Notes under the pieces: generated by a model
Database searches by the model: none
Told to the model about the DNA's origin: nothing
Seen by the model: the letters and a program-made list of their open reading frames with translations, nothing else
Shown: in pieces, positions 14,268-21,765 of the stretch
How the letters are laid out: every line of letters starts with the position of its first letter
Position numbering within the stretch: the first letter of the stretch is position 1
Source of the DNA: a virus
Virus record (IMG/VR): IMGVR_UViG_3300024344_000146
Location: 1-21,944 of that record
Direction: 5' to 3' (one strand)
Length of the DNA: 21,944 bases
Translations under genes and position numbers: made by a program

Positions 14268-14276
14268 AGTATAACA
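14268..14276 (-). promoter_or_regulatory. Extended -10 promoter of membrane gene C
   Basis: On the minus strand this reads TGTTATACT; the hexamer (14268-14273) ends six bases before ATG 14261. The next bases on the plus strand (14277-14300) keep similarity to the tape measure start (ACAATGACAG against ACAATGATCG), marking the third vestige of that gene. Confidence 0.5.
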
Positions 14277-14374
14277 AGTCGACAATGACAGAAACGCAGC
14301 AACTCAGTAGCTAGATAACGGCAAGACGCCATTAAGCTTTCCCAAGAACGTTCGATTTTCATTATGATAGGCCT

Positions 14375-14719
14375 ATGCGTTTATTGCTTATCTCACTATT
14401 GAGCCTGTCACTCGCAGCGTGTGAAACGGTGGTATTAAAGCCGCCCCCTGATATTGCTGTTGATCACAGCGTTAAGCCGACTTACACATGGCTTAGCCAA
14501 AACGTATTCGGCGAGATTTGTTCATATTGCCACGCCGCCCGCCCCCCTTTCCTGATGGATTACCGCAGCATTCAAAACGTTGTTAAGGCTGGAAAGCCTT
14601 TGGAAAGCCGGCTGTATTACATGGTCGCCACCGAGCGAATGCCTAAAGGGTCCAAGCTGTCTGAAGAAAAGAAATGGGCGATCTATCATTGGATACAGAA
14701 CGGCGCTAAGAACGATTAG
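14375..14719 (+). CDS. Lipoprotein with c-type haem motif (cytochrome-like cargo)
   Basis: A 114-residue exported lipoprotein. It has a signal peptide of Leu/Ser-rich helix ending in the lipobox LAAC (lipidated Cys16). The mature part carries a single c-type haem motif CSYCH (Cys49, Cys52, His53) and a later MPKG (Met89), a likely sixth ligand. It then has helix SEEKKWAIYHWIQNGAK, the pattern seen at the end of small cytochrome c domains in which a haem site is followed by '.MP.G...l...e...i..WI..GA'. This predicts a one-haem electron carrier anchored to a membrane facing the periplasm. It has no known role in a virion and lies between a rearranged tail segment and gpN, so it is probably host-derived cargo. 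Haem motif seen; electron-transfer role inferred. Confidence 0.72.
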   Translation: MRLLLISLLSLSLAACETVVLKPPPDIAVDHSVKPTYTWLSQNVFGEICSYCHAARPPFLMDYRSIQNVVKAGKPLESRLYYMVATERMPKGSKLSEEKKWAIYHWIQNGAKND

Positions 14720-14764
14720 CTTTATTACTAGCCGCCACTCCCCGGCTTAAGCTCAGGTTTCCCC

Positions 14765-14815
14765 CGGAACGCTTTCCGTCTTAACTGTGCATTCGCACTT
14801 GCGTAATCTCGCACT
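14765..14815 (+). promoter_or_regulatory. Putative phage late promoter for the baseplate module
   Basis: Dyad CGGAA-CGCT-TTCCG (14765-14778), TTAACT (14781-14786), 17 bases, TAATCT (14804-14809), six bases, ATG 14816. Every spacing equals that of the element before the protease gene, and the preceding TTTCCCC is also shared. The dyad centre lies 44.5 bases before the ATG. There is no Shine-Dalgarno sequence, which is consistent with a leaderless transcript activated by a Mor/C-like factor bound at the dyad. Confidence 0.6.
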
Positions 14816-16078
14816 ATGAGTTGGCGAGATACATTATTGGACGCATCTTTCAGGGGCATCGTTTTCGATTGCATCTCTACCGATGACGCTGCGGACCATG
14901 TCTTGGTCGAACATTCCTACCCTTATGTGGATGGAGCGGATGTCGAGAACATGGGTCGGCGTTCGCGCAAGATTTCGGTACAGGCGATTTTTTACGGGGA
15001 TGATTACGAGTCAGCGCTGCAAGAGTTCGAAGCGGCATTAGCTGGAAAAGATGAGCAGAATGGTGTTGTCCCTTCGACAGGATCAGGACAGGCTCAAGGC
15101 GGCTGGTTACAGCACCCGGTATTCGGGCTGATGTTTGTGCAGGTCGCCAGTTATAAGATTCGTCACGACGCGGAAAAATTTGATCAAGCCAGCGTGTCCA
15201 TCGAATTCGTCGAGTCCACTACCGCAGCAACATTTTTCTCGCGGGAGGTTGCGTCACAAAAAGCCGAGGACATCAAAAATCATGGCACTCAGGCCAGTGC
15301 GGCAGCAAGCGAAGTGCATGGCTCGGTCATTGATCGCCTGCGTGTGGCAAATCCGCTTTCAGCACTGGACCAAACACGCGCCAGTATGATCCAACCGCTA
15401 CTGGCATTGACCACCGGCATCAGCGTGACCTTGTCCGGCCTTGATGTGTTGGCTTACCCGCGTGCCTGGGGTAATGATATTTCTGCCATTGTGAATAACT
15501 TGCTGGATGTGTACGACTGGCGCGAACAACTTGAGCAGGACTGGATAAGCATACGCAATGATCTCAATGCCTTTGCCATCTTTAAAAAGTATGAAGCCAG
15601 CTCACAGATTTCTGCTGGCACAGCCCCGACAGAAGACCAAGCTGGTGCTGCTGTTGCCGTGACGATTGTGGTGAATAGCACCGTCACACTCGCCAATGCT
15701 GCGGGTTTGATGATGGTCAGCGAGGCCGATACCGCGACACGCTCACCGGTACAGATAGAAGCCATCGTCAATATCGCACGCGCTGATATCGACGCCACCA
15801 TCGAACAGGTGCGCTTGACCTATAGCATAGAGCAAAGCCGCACCATCACCGAGCCGTTAAAGAATCAGGCACTGGCGTTGCAAACCACCGCACGCGCCAT
15901 CATCGAAGCACGACCGCCGTTGATTTCGCGCACGGTTAAAACGCCGGGGAATCTACGCCTGATCGCGCATGCGTTCTATGGCGATCACAACCGCGCATCT
16001 GAACTACAACGTTTGAATAACTTGCGCCTGCCGAATTTCGTGCAAGCCGGAGACTCGCTCCATGCCTACTCCCGTTGA
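14816..16078 (+). CDS. DNA circularisation-type tail protein (Mu gpN-like)
   Basis: A 420-residue protein of the Mu N / DNA circularisation family, a baseplate hub-proximal tail component. The N terminus MSWRDTLLDASFRGIVFDC and the VLVEHSYPYVDGADVENMGRRSRKISVQAIFYGDDYE block are diagnostic. The C terminus (TPGNLRLIAHAFYGDHNRASELQRLNN.RLPN, then AGDSLHAY) is the usual LysM-like end. Residues 86-94 (PSTGSGQAQ) are not part of the family: they are encoded by an in-frame CCTTCGACAGG-type repeat inserted into a surface loop (see separate entry). Its 3' end overlaps the gpP start by 17 bases. No ribosome binding site precedes the start; a late promoter does. Confidence 0.92.
   Translation: MSWRDTLLDASFRGIVFDCISTDDAADHVLVEHSYPYVDGADVENMGRRSRKISVQAIFYGDDYESALQEFEAALAGKDEQNGVVPSTGSGQAQGGWLQHPVFGLMFVQVASYKIRHDAEKFDQASVSIEFVESTTAATFFSREVASQKAEDIKNHGTQASAAASEVHGSVIDRLRVANPLSALDQTRASMIQPLLALTTGISVTLSGLDVLAYPRAWGNDISAIVNNLLDVYDWREQLEQDWISIRNDLNAFAIFKKYEASSQISAGTAPTEDQAGAAVAVTIVVNSTVTLANAAGLMMVSEADTATRSPVQIEAIVNIARADIDATIEQVRLTYSIEQSRTITEPLKNQALALQTTARAIIEARPPLISRTVKTPGNLRLIAHAFYGDHNRASELQRLNNLRLPNFVQAGDSLHAYSR
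15071..15097 (+). repeat. CCTTCGACAGG-type interspersed repeat inserted in frame in gpN
   Basis: The sequence CCTTCGACAGGATCAGGACA followed by GGCTCAA matches a short interspersed repeat common in many proteobacterial genomes (CCTTCGACAGGCTCAGGACAGGCTC). It is read as PSTGSGQAQ within gpN, and its core recurs at 1683-1695. The insertion keeps the frame, so the gene survives. The repeat's mechanism of spread is not established. Confidence 0.7.
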
Positions 16079-17135
16079 GCCTACACAAATTGATAGGGTT
16101 AAATTATTGATTGGCGGGCAGATGCATGACCGCTGGCAAAGTTATGAGATCGATAGCGATCTGCTCGTCCCTGCCGATGCCTGGCAGGTGTCGCTGGGTA
16201 TGGCATTAAACCAAATGCCGCCCGCTGTTGCTGCGGGTGCGTCAGTCGAAGTACGTGTAGATGATGATGTGGTGATGACGGGTCGTGTGGATGAGATCAA
16301 TCATCAAGTCAGCAAAAACGATAATACTTTTAGCTTGTCCGGGCGCGATAAAGCCGCCGACCTGCTGGATTGTTCCGCACCGCTATTCGGTGTCAAGCAG
16401 GTCAGCCTGAAAGAGATCGCCGCCAAGCTGGTCACTGAGTTCGGCATCAAGCCGCCGCGAATAGATGCCGATGCGACGCTGATACGTGAGAAGGTCAACA
16501 TCCAGCCCGGCGATACCGCTTGGAATGCGTTGGTTCATGCTGCCGAAGCCAACGGTTTATGGCCTTGGTTCGAGCCGGATGGCACGCTGGTGATTGGCGG
16601 GCCGGATTACACAGTGCCTGTTTCGGCGACGCTAATCATCAAACGAGATGGCAAAGACAATAACGTGCTCAGCCTGAAACAAAATATCTCCATGCATGGT
16701 CGCTATTCAAAAGTGACCGTGCTTGGGCAAGCGCATGGCACTGAGCAAGAGCAAGGAAAGAATGCGCTGCGTGACACCGTGGAAGACAAGGACATCAAAT
16801 GGCATCGCCCCAAGATCGTGACCGATGCGTGCGACAGCGTGGCAGAGTGCCGCAATCGTGCGCAAAAGATCATCGACGAAAGTCATTTGAATGGCTTGAC
16901 GCTAACCGTCCAAGTGCAAGGGCATCGCATCGTTGCACCCGGCCAACCTGCCGATGGCCTGTTATGGAAACCGGGGCAGCGCATTCGCGTGGATTCAGAG
17001 CCACACGGCATCGATGGCATCTATTTTTTGATGGCACGTAAATTCACCCGCAGCCGCACTGACGGCACACGCACCATGCTGACGCTAAAACAAGATGGTA
17101 AGTGGATCGTGAACAAAACAAGCAGGAAGTCATGA
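16062..17135 (+). CDS. Baseplate hub protein (Mu gpP-like)
   Basis: A 357-residue member of the Mu P / gpD-like hub family, which links the tail tube to the central spike. Segments such as RVKLLIGGQMHDRWQSYEID, MTGRVDEINHQVSKNDNTFS, LSGRDKAADLLDCSAP and NIQPGDTAWNALVHAAEANG are typical. The domain order, beta domain then LysM-like NIQPGDTAW block and a C-terminal second beta domain, fits hub proteins. It starts inside gpN (17-base overlap) and its stop overlaps the gp45 ATG (ATGA). Confidence 0.92.
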   Translation: MPTPVEPTQIDRVKLLIGGQMHDRWQSYEIDSDLLVPADAWQVSLGMALNQMPPAVAAGASVEVRVDDDVVMTGRVDEINHQVSKNDNTFSLSGRDKAADLLDCSAPLFGVKQVSLKEIAAKLVTEFGIKPPRIDADATLIREKVNIQPGDTAWNALVHAAEANGLWPWFEPDGTLVIGGPDYTVPVSATLIIKRDGKDNNVLSLKQNISMHGRYSKVTVLGQAHGTEQEQGKNALRDTVEDKDIKWHRPKIVTDACDSVAECRNRAQKIIDESHLNGLTLTVQVQGHRIVAPGQPADGLLWKPGQRIRVDSEPHGIDGIYFLMARKFTRSRTDGTRTMLTLKQDGKWIVNKTSRKS

Positions 17136-17752
17136 TTAAGATTATCGACACCCGTATCCACCGCGCGTTAGCCGGTATCCGCCTAGCCTTTAGAGGCGTG
17201 TTCACACTGGTAAAGGCTGCGGGTGCAGTGCAATTGGTGCAGCTCGATGGCGTGGCAGGTGAGCAGTTGCAGGATGCCGAATATTTTCAACATTACGGTT
17301 ACACCAGCAACCCGCCCGCCGGGGCGATGTGTGTGGTGTTGCCGCTGGGTGGGCGCACCACACATGGCATTGTGATCGCCACCGAGCACGGTTCATATCG
17401 GTTGAAAAATCTCGCGCCGGGAGAAACCGCGCTCTACACCGATGAGGGCGACAGCATCGTACTCAAGCGCGGCAATGTCGTGGAAGTGAAGACCAAAACC
17501 TTCCGCGTCAATGCCAGTGAGCTGATCGAACTCAACGCACCGCAAGTAACAGTAGTAGCCGATGGCATCACCCTCACCTCCCCGACCGTGACAGCGAGTG
17601 GTGTGCTGACGGCATTGAGTGTCGCGGCTAGCGGCGTAGCGGGCATAAGCGACACGACGGGCAGCATGGCTGACATGCGCACGATCTATAACGGTCACAC
17701 GCACGCCCATCCGCACGGCGGCAGCGTGGGCGCAGCAAACGGCCAAATGTAA
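17132..17752 (+). CDS. Baseplate spike protein (Mu gp45 / gpV-like)
   Basis: The central spike that pierces the outer membrane, 206 residues. The start chosen is ATG 17132, which overlaps the gpP stop and has AGGAA five bases upstream, rather than the earlier ATG at 17102. An OB-fold N-terminal region (residues 5-95, GIRLAFRGVFTLV...EYFQHYGYTSNPPAGAMCVV) is followed by a repetitive beta-helix (ELIELNAPQVTVVADGITLT...). The tip ends NGHTHAHPHGG, whose H-x-H motifs bind an iron ion at the apex in related spikes. The order fits Mu gp45. Confidence 0.93.
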   Translation: MIKIIDTRIHRALAGIRLAFRGVFTLVKAAGAVQLVQLDGVAGEQLQDAEYFQHYGYTSNPPAGAMCVVLPLGGRTTHGIVIATEHGSYRLKNLAPGETALYTDEGDSIVLKRGNVVEVKTKTFRVNASELIELNAPQVTVVADGITLTSPTVTASGVLTALSVAASGVAGISDTTGSMADMRTIYNGHTHAHPHGGSVGAANGQM

Positions 17753-17768
17753 TGTGCAAGGAGATGTA

Positions 17769-18137
17769 ATGGACACACTAATTAATCCTCATACCCGTGA
17801 TTACGAGCTGCTGGCAGGTGCTGCGCAGCGTGACCCGTCCGGCGGGTTGATCAATGCGATCTATCTGCGTCTGAGTACGCCATTGGGTAGCTACTGGGCG
17901 AACCCGACACTGGGTAGCCGCTTGCATGAGTTGGCTCGCGAAAAAGACATCGCGAGCGTGACAAAGCTAGCCGGACAGTATGCCGAGCAGGCACTCGCGC
18001 CCATCATTGCCGACGGGCGTGCTACCGCAATAAATGTATCGACCGAACGACAGGCTAAAAGGTTGGCACTGTTGATCGAGGCACATGCAGCCAATGGCGA
18101 CACATTAACTTTCAAACATCCGGTACAGGTGATTTAA
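17769..18137 (+). CDS. Baseplate protein gp46-like
   Basis: A 122-residue protein of the Mu GP46 family, analogous to the gpW/gp25 wedge protein. It shows the hallmark block NAIYLRLSTPLGSYWANPTLGSRLHELAREKD, then a helical YAEQALAPIIADGRA segment. ATG 17769 is chosen because AAGGAG lies five bases upstream; a GTG at 17754 in the same frame sits before that site and is less likely. Three bases separate it from gp47. Confidence 0.92.
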   Translation: MDTLINPHTRDYELLAGAAQRDPSGGLINAIYLRLSTPLGSYWANPTLGSRLHELAREKDIASVTKLAGQYAEQALAPIIADGRATAINVSTERQAKRLALLIEAHAANGDTLTFKHPVQVI

Positions 18138-18139
18138 CA

Positions 18140-19201
18140 ATGGGATTCCCATCGAAAGATTATCGTCAAATTCGCGAAGATATTCTGCGCGATATCGTCA
18201 ACCAGAACCCGGATGCTTATACCGGTGACGACTCTGATTTTGCAGTGCGCGCCAATGCGGTCAGCGCGGCAATCGAGGGCTTATACCAGCATCAGCAGTG
18301 GCTAGTGCGTCAGGTGTTGGCCAGTACAGCAGATAGCGATTACCTTGATCTGCATGCCAGTCAGCGCGGCATGCAGCGTAAGTCGGCCGTGGTTGCGAGC
18401 GGGACGATTGAGTTTAACGGCGTGACTGGTAGCGCAGTGCCTATCGGCACCGAGGCCAAAACGACCAGCGGCGTGACCTTTGTGACCACAGCCGCCGATG
18501 TGATCGGTGCGGGCGGGACGGTAACGATAGCAGCGCAGGCAGCGCAGACGGGATCGTCCGGCAATCAAGCAGCAGACACAGCTTTAACCCTGACTGCTGC
18601 GCCTGTTGGTATAGATTCAAAGGCTGCCATCGTCGTGATGAGCGGCGGAACCGACATCGAGTCCGATGCAGATTTTCTGGCGCGCTATTTGTTCGATCTG
18701 CGTTTGCCGCCATCAGGTGGTGCAAAGCACGATTACTACAAGTGGGCGATGGAAGTACCCGGCGTGATTGATGCCTATGTGTTGCCGCAACGGCGCAACA
18801 CCCGTTCGGTCGACATCGTGATTGAGGCCGCTGGCGGATTACCATCGGCACAACTGATAGCGGATGTGTCGGCCTATATCGACGATGAGACACGCAGACC
18901 GCCTTGCTCGGATGTGCTGGTGATGGCACCTCAATTTATGCCGATTGATATCACTGGCGTGCTGACGTTATCAGATACCACGCTGGTAGATGCGACCAGT
19001 GCAATCAACACAGCATTAGAAACATTCTTTGCAGGCATCCATCTCGGAGAAGTGGTGCGAAAGACCAAACTCGAATCCATCATCACCAGTGTGTCGGGGG
19101 TGTTGGATGTCGCGCTCATGGAGCCTACTGCCAATATACAACCGTTAGTCGATGCGACGCATTCCGAGATTGCGGTGTTGGGTGTGGTGACACTGACATG
19201 A
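18140..19201 (+). CDS. Baseplate wedge protein gp47-like (baseplate J family)
   Basis: A 353-residue baseplate J-like protein, the main wedge arm subunit. Recognisable parts are DSDFAVRANAVSAAIEGLYQHQQWL, the DYLDLHASQRGMQRKSAVVASG block, VPIGTEAKTTSGVTFVTTA, a Gly/Thr-rich beta domain, DFLARYLFDLRLPPSGGAKHDYYKWAMEVPGVIDAYV and a final helix-strand domain (LESIITSVSGVLDVAL). Its stop overlaps the following ATG (ATGA), so it is translationally coupled to gp48. Confidence 0.94.
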   Translation: MGFPSKDYRQIREDILRDIVNQNPDAYTGDDSDFAVRANAVSAAIEGLYQHQQWLVRQVLASTADSDYLDLHASQRGMQRKSAVVASGTIEFNGVTGSAVPIGTEAKTTSGVTFVTTAADVIGAGGTVTIAAQAAQTGSSGNQAADTALTLTAAPVGIDSKAAIVVMSGGTDIESDADFLARYLFDLRLPPSGGAKHDYYKWAMEVPGVIDAYVLPQRRNTRSVDIVIEAAGGLPSAQLIADVSAYIDDETRRPPCSDVLVMAPQFMPIDITGVLTLSDTTLVDATSAINTALETFFAGIHLGEVVRKTKLESIITSVSGVLDVALMEPTANIQPLVDATHSEIAVLGVVTLT

Positions 19202-19788
19202 TGGCGACTCTCAATATGACTGGCCACGCAGAATTACTCAAGCGCTTGCTACCACCACAGGCATACGATCCGAATGGTGTGCTGCTATCTGCCGAGCTGG
19301 CAGCAGAAGGTTCAGCTTTGGATGCAGCTCAGGCCAGTGCCGCTCAGTTGTTGCGTGAGGTGATGCCCGCGACGGTGTCGGCGATGTTGGCTGAATGGGA
19401 ATATGAATACGGCTTGTCGGACGTTGCGCCGGATGGTTCGGCGTTAAGTAAAGAGCAGCGACTGGCTGCACTGAGAGCCAAAACAACATTGCGTGGCGGG
19501 CAATCACGCCGACACTTTATCGCAATGGCTGAGGCACTCGGATTTGCACCGGTCACGATCACGGAATTTGCTCCCGCCACTTGTCTGAATCATTGCAATG
19601 ACTCGCTGTATAGCGAGGAAGACAGAGCCGTATGGCGACTTAATGTCCCGCTAGCGGGCGGGCATTTTTCAGCCACTTGTAACAGCAACTGCAACAGCCC
19701 GCTTGCGTCTTGGGGATCTGACGTTTTGGAACAGACCATCAGGCTATTCAAGCCGGCAGATACCGAAGTGATATTTGCTTACCGATAG
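19198..19788 (+). CDS. Tail protein gp48-like (DUF2313 / YmfQ)
   Basis: A 196-residue protein of the Mu gp48 / DUF2313 family, which connects the wedge to fibre proteins. The LLKRLLPPQAYDPNGVLLSAEL opening, LREVMPATVSAMLAEWEYEYGL, EQRLAALRAKTTLRGGQSRRHFIAMAEALGF and a Cys-rich segment (TCLNHCNDSLYSE, then ATCNSNCNSPL) are all family features. ATG 19198 overlaps the gp47 stop; a second ATG follows directly. The tail-collar gene begins 13 bases after its stop. Confidence 0.92.
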   Translation: MMATLNMTGHAELLKRLLPPQAYDPNGVLLSAELAAEGSALDAAQASAAQLLREVMPATVSAMLAEWEYEYGLSDVAPDGSALSKEQRLAALRAKTTLRGGQSRRHFIAMAEALGFAPVTITEFAPATCLNHCNDSLYSEEDRAVWRLNVPLAGGHFSATCNSNCNSPLASWGSDVLEQTIRLFKPADTEVIFAYR

Positions 19789-19801
19789 AAGGAGAAAATG
19801 A

Positions 19802-20509
19802 ATGCGCAGAATTGATACGACCAATAGATCACCCAACCTGTTTGGATCAGGTAAGGATGGATTTCGCAACGGAGATATCGCACAGGGTGTCAGCCCGACC
19901 GAGTTCAATGCTGAGTGGTGCAATGCGATTCAAGAAGAACTGGCAAACGTCATAGAGGCGACCGGGGTTGCGCTCAATGGTGCGAACAATGCGCAGGTGC
20001 TCAACGCGATTCAAGACTTGATCGATACGACTGTCTCTTCACAGGCGTTGACCCAGGTGGTGGCAGATGGACGTTATGCGGCAATAGATGACGGCAAAAA
20101 GCCGGGCGAGATATTCATGCATGCAGGGACTGCTGCCCCTGCCGGTTCGCTGGTCGTACCAACTGTTCCGACTAATGTAAGTCGAACAACCTATGCCGCC
20201 CTGTTTGCAGCTATCGGGGTGACCTATGGCATCGGAAATGGAACAAGCACATTTGGTTTGCCATATCTACCCGAAGGTCACGCACTGCTGCAGGCGAATG
20301 GCAATGTCGGTGTTCAATCAACGGGTACGGTTAAGAACCACGTTCATCCCTTTCAAGGGCGAACTGATGGAACCCCTTACGCTGGTGCAACAGGTGCTCA
20401 AACGGGTGACGGCACATTTATACAAATGCGAGATACGTCTATCAACACCGGGGGTGGCACTGCCAATCTGGCAGCCGGTCTTAAAATCTTGCTCTGCATC
20501 AAGTACTGA
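19802..20509 (+). CDS. Tail-collar domain fibre protein
   Basis: A 235-residue fibre-associated protein. The N-terminal part (RIDTTNRSPNLFGSGKDGFRNGD, then VSPTEFNAEWCNAIQEELANVIE) is common to tail proteins following gp48 in Mu-like prophages and probably attaches to the baseplate. From about residue 100 it shows a phage tail collar domain: PGEIFMHAGTAAPAGSLVV, YAALFAAIGVTYGIGNGTSTFGLPYL, then NHVHPF and a C terminus LAAGLKILLCIKY. The ATG at 19802 follows AAGGAG; an ATG four bases earlier runs into a stop within five codons. The next fibre gene starts two bases after the stop. Confidence 0.85.
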   Translation: MRRIDTTNRSPNLFGSGKDGFRNGDIAQGVSPTEFNAEWCNAIQEELANVIEATGVALNGANNAQVLNAIQDLIDTTVSSQALTQVVADGRYAAIDDGKKPGEIFMHAGTAAPAGSLVVPTVPTNVSRTTYAALFAAIGVTYGIGNGTSTFGLPYLPEGHALLQANGNVGVQSTGTVKNHVHPFQGRTDGTPYAGATGAQTGDGTFIQMRDTSINTGGGTANLAAGLKILLCIKY

Positions 20510-20511
20510 TC

Positions 20512-21765
20512 ATGCCGACCAAACGCAAACTGGATAACGCGCTCAGCCCGATACTCGGGTTGAATCTGAAACCTGTCGCCAATGCCAGAGTGATATTTCA
20601 GCTGGTCGATGAGACCGGGCGTGCGACAGATGTCTGGACGGATGGTGCGCGTGTCGCCGGAATGTTGGAGGCATGCACCGACGTCAATGGCGTATTTTGG
20701 GATGAGAGCGCTGACCCCAAAGTCGATGTCGAGCTGTGGGCAAACGATGAGGGCTACACGCCTACGCGTTATAGCTGCCGCGTGATCGCCAGCGGTGTTG
20801 TCATCCATGATTTTATCGGGTCTGTCCCTGCCGGTGCGAGGCCGTTGAGCTGGGAAGGCTTTATGGCGAACGGAGAATCGCTGATCGCTGCCGGACTGGG
20901 TACTTTATATGTACAGCATTCGTTGGCTGTCGATGACGATGATTTTTTGCTGGCCTCTGCCGGGCGGTGGGTTAAACGCACACTCGCCGAAGTCGCCAAC
21001 AAGTTGGGCATTACTACCCATCTGGAAAATCTGAATAATCCGCATCAGGTCAGCAAGGCGCAAGTGGGCTTGGGCAACGTAGACAATACCGCCGACGCTG
21101 ATAAACCGATCTCAACGCTGACGCAGTGGGCACTTGATCTAAAGGCTGATTTGGTTGGCGGTGTTATCCCGCTGAGCCAAATCCCTGCTGCTGCACAAGA
21201 AAGATTGGTGACGGTAGCAAATCAAGCTGCGCGTTTTGCACTCACAACAACAGAAGTTCAGAACGGCGACAAGGTAAAAGAGTTGGATGGCGGCCTGCTT
21301 TATCACGTCGTGGACGATACACAGCTAGGCAATGCAGCCGGATATGTCTCATTCAAGATTGCCGAGGCATTGGCTGTTGAGTGGGCGGGTGTGCTGAATA
21401 AACCATCAACAGTGAAGTTGGAAGTGGTCAACTTGGGTAGTTCCTCGTTAAACCCTCAGACAGTTGATTTTTCGGTAGCGACTCAATATAGAATTCTTTG
21501 TAATGGAAGCTTTACGCTGACGCTCTCAAACTTTCCGGCTATGGGGAAGAGTGGAGAATTTATACTTGAAATTGAAAATGCAGGTTCGCAAGTTATAACT
21601 TGGGCTACTCCTGTTAATTGGTCTTTGCCGGATGGCACGTTCTCAACTGACATCGCCGCCTATCTTGCTGCGAACACAGGTAGAACCGCGTTAAAAACCG
21701 CTGGTGTGGATATGTTCGTGTTCTGGGTTGACTACCTTGGCAACATCTACGGGAAGCTGCTGTGA
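20512..21765 (+). CDS. Tail fibre / receptor-binding protein
   Basis: A 417-residue fibre protein. The N-terminal 110 residues form a beta-rich, carboxypeptidase-regulatory-like domain (LKPVANARVIFQLVDETGRATD...). Residues about 165-200 carry the motif NPHQVSKAQVGLGNVDNTAD, then PISTLTQWAL, a repeat unit typical of fibre shafts. The C-terminal ~100 residues (NPQTVDFSVATQYRILCNGSFTLTLSNFPAMG and on) look like a separate beta-sandwich tip, probably the receptor-binding part. That end is visibly more AT-rich than the rest of the gene, which fits exchange of the tip. Its stop overlaps a GTG start for the next gene. Confidence 0.82.
   Translation: MPTKRKLDNALSPILGLNLKPVANARVIFQLVDETGRATDVWTDGARVAGMLEACTDVNGVFWDESADPKVDVELWANDEGYTPTRYSCRVIASGVVIHDFIGSVPAGARPLSWEGFMANGESLIAAGLGTLYVQHSLAVDDDDFLLASAGRWVKRTLAEVANKLGITTHLENLNNPHQVSKAQVGLGNVDNTADADKPISTLTQWALDLKADLVGGVIPLSQIPAAAQERLVTVANQAARFALTTTEVQNGDKVKELDGGLLYHVVDDTQLGNAAGYVSFKIAEALAVEWAGVLNKPSTVKLEVVNLGSSSLNPQTVDFSVATQYRILCNGSFTLTLSNFPAMGKSGEFILEIENAGSQVITWATPVNWSLPDGTFSTDIAAYLAANTGRTALKTAGVDMFVFWVDYLGNIYGKLL

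Noticed and set aside
14363-14374. TATGAT six bases before the cytochrome-like lipoprotein ATG, resembling the leaderless arrangement
   Set aside because: No TGn extension or -35 is visible, so it is too weak to call a promoter, although the spacing matches the other genes.
19640-19680. CCCGCTAGCGGG palindrome followed by a T-run inside gp48, terminator-like
   Set aside because: It lies in the middle of an intact coding region at codons for conserved family residues, so a functional terminator is unlikely.
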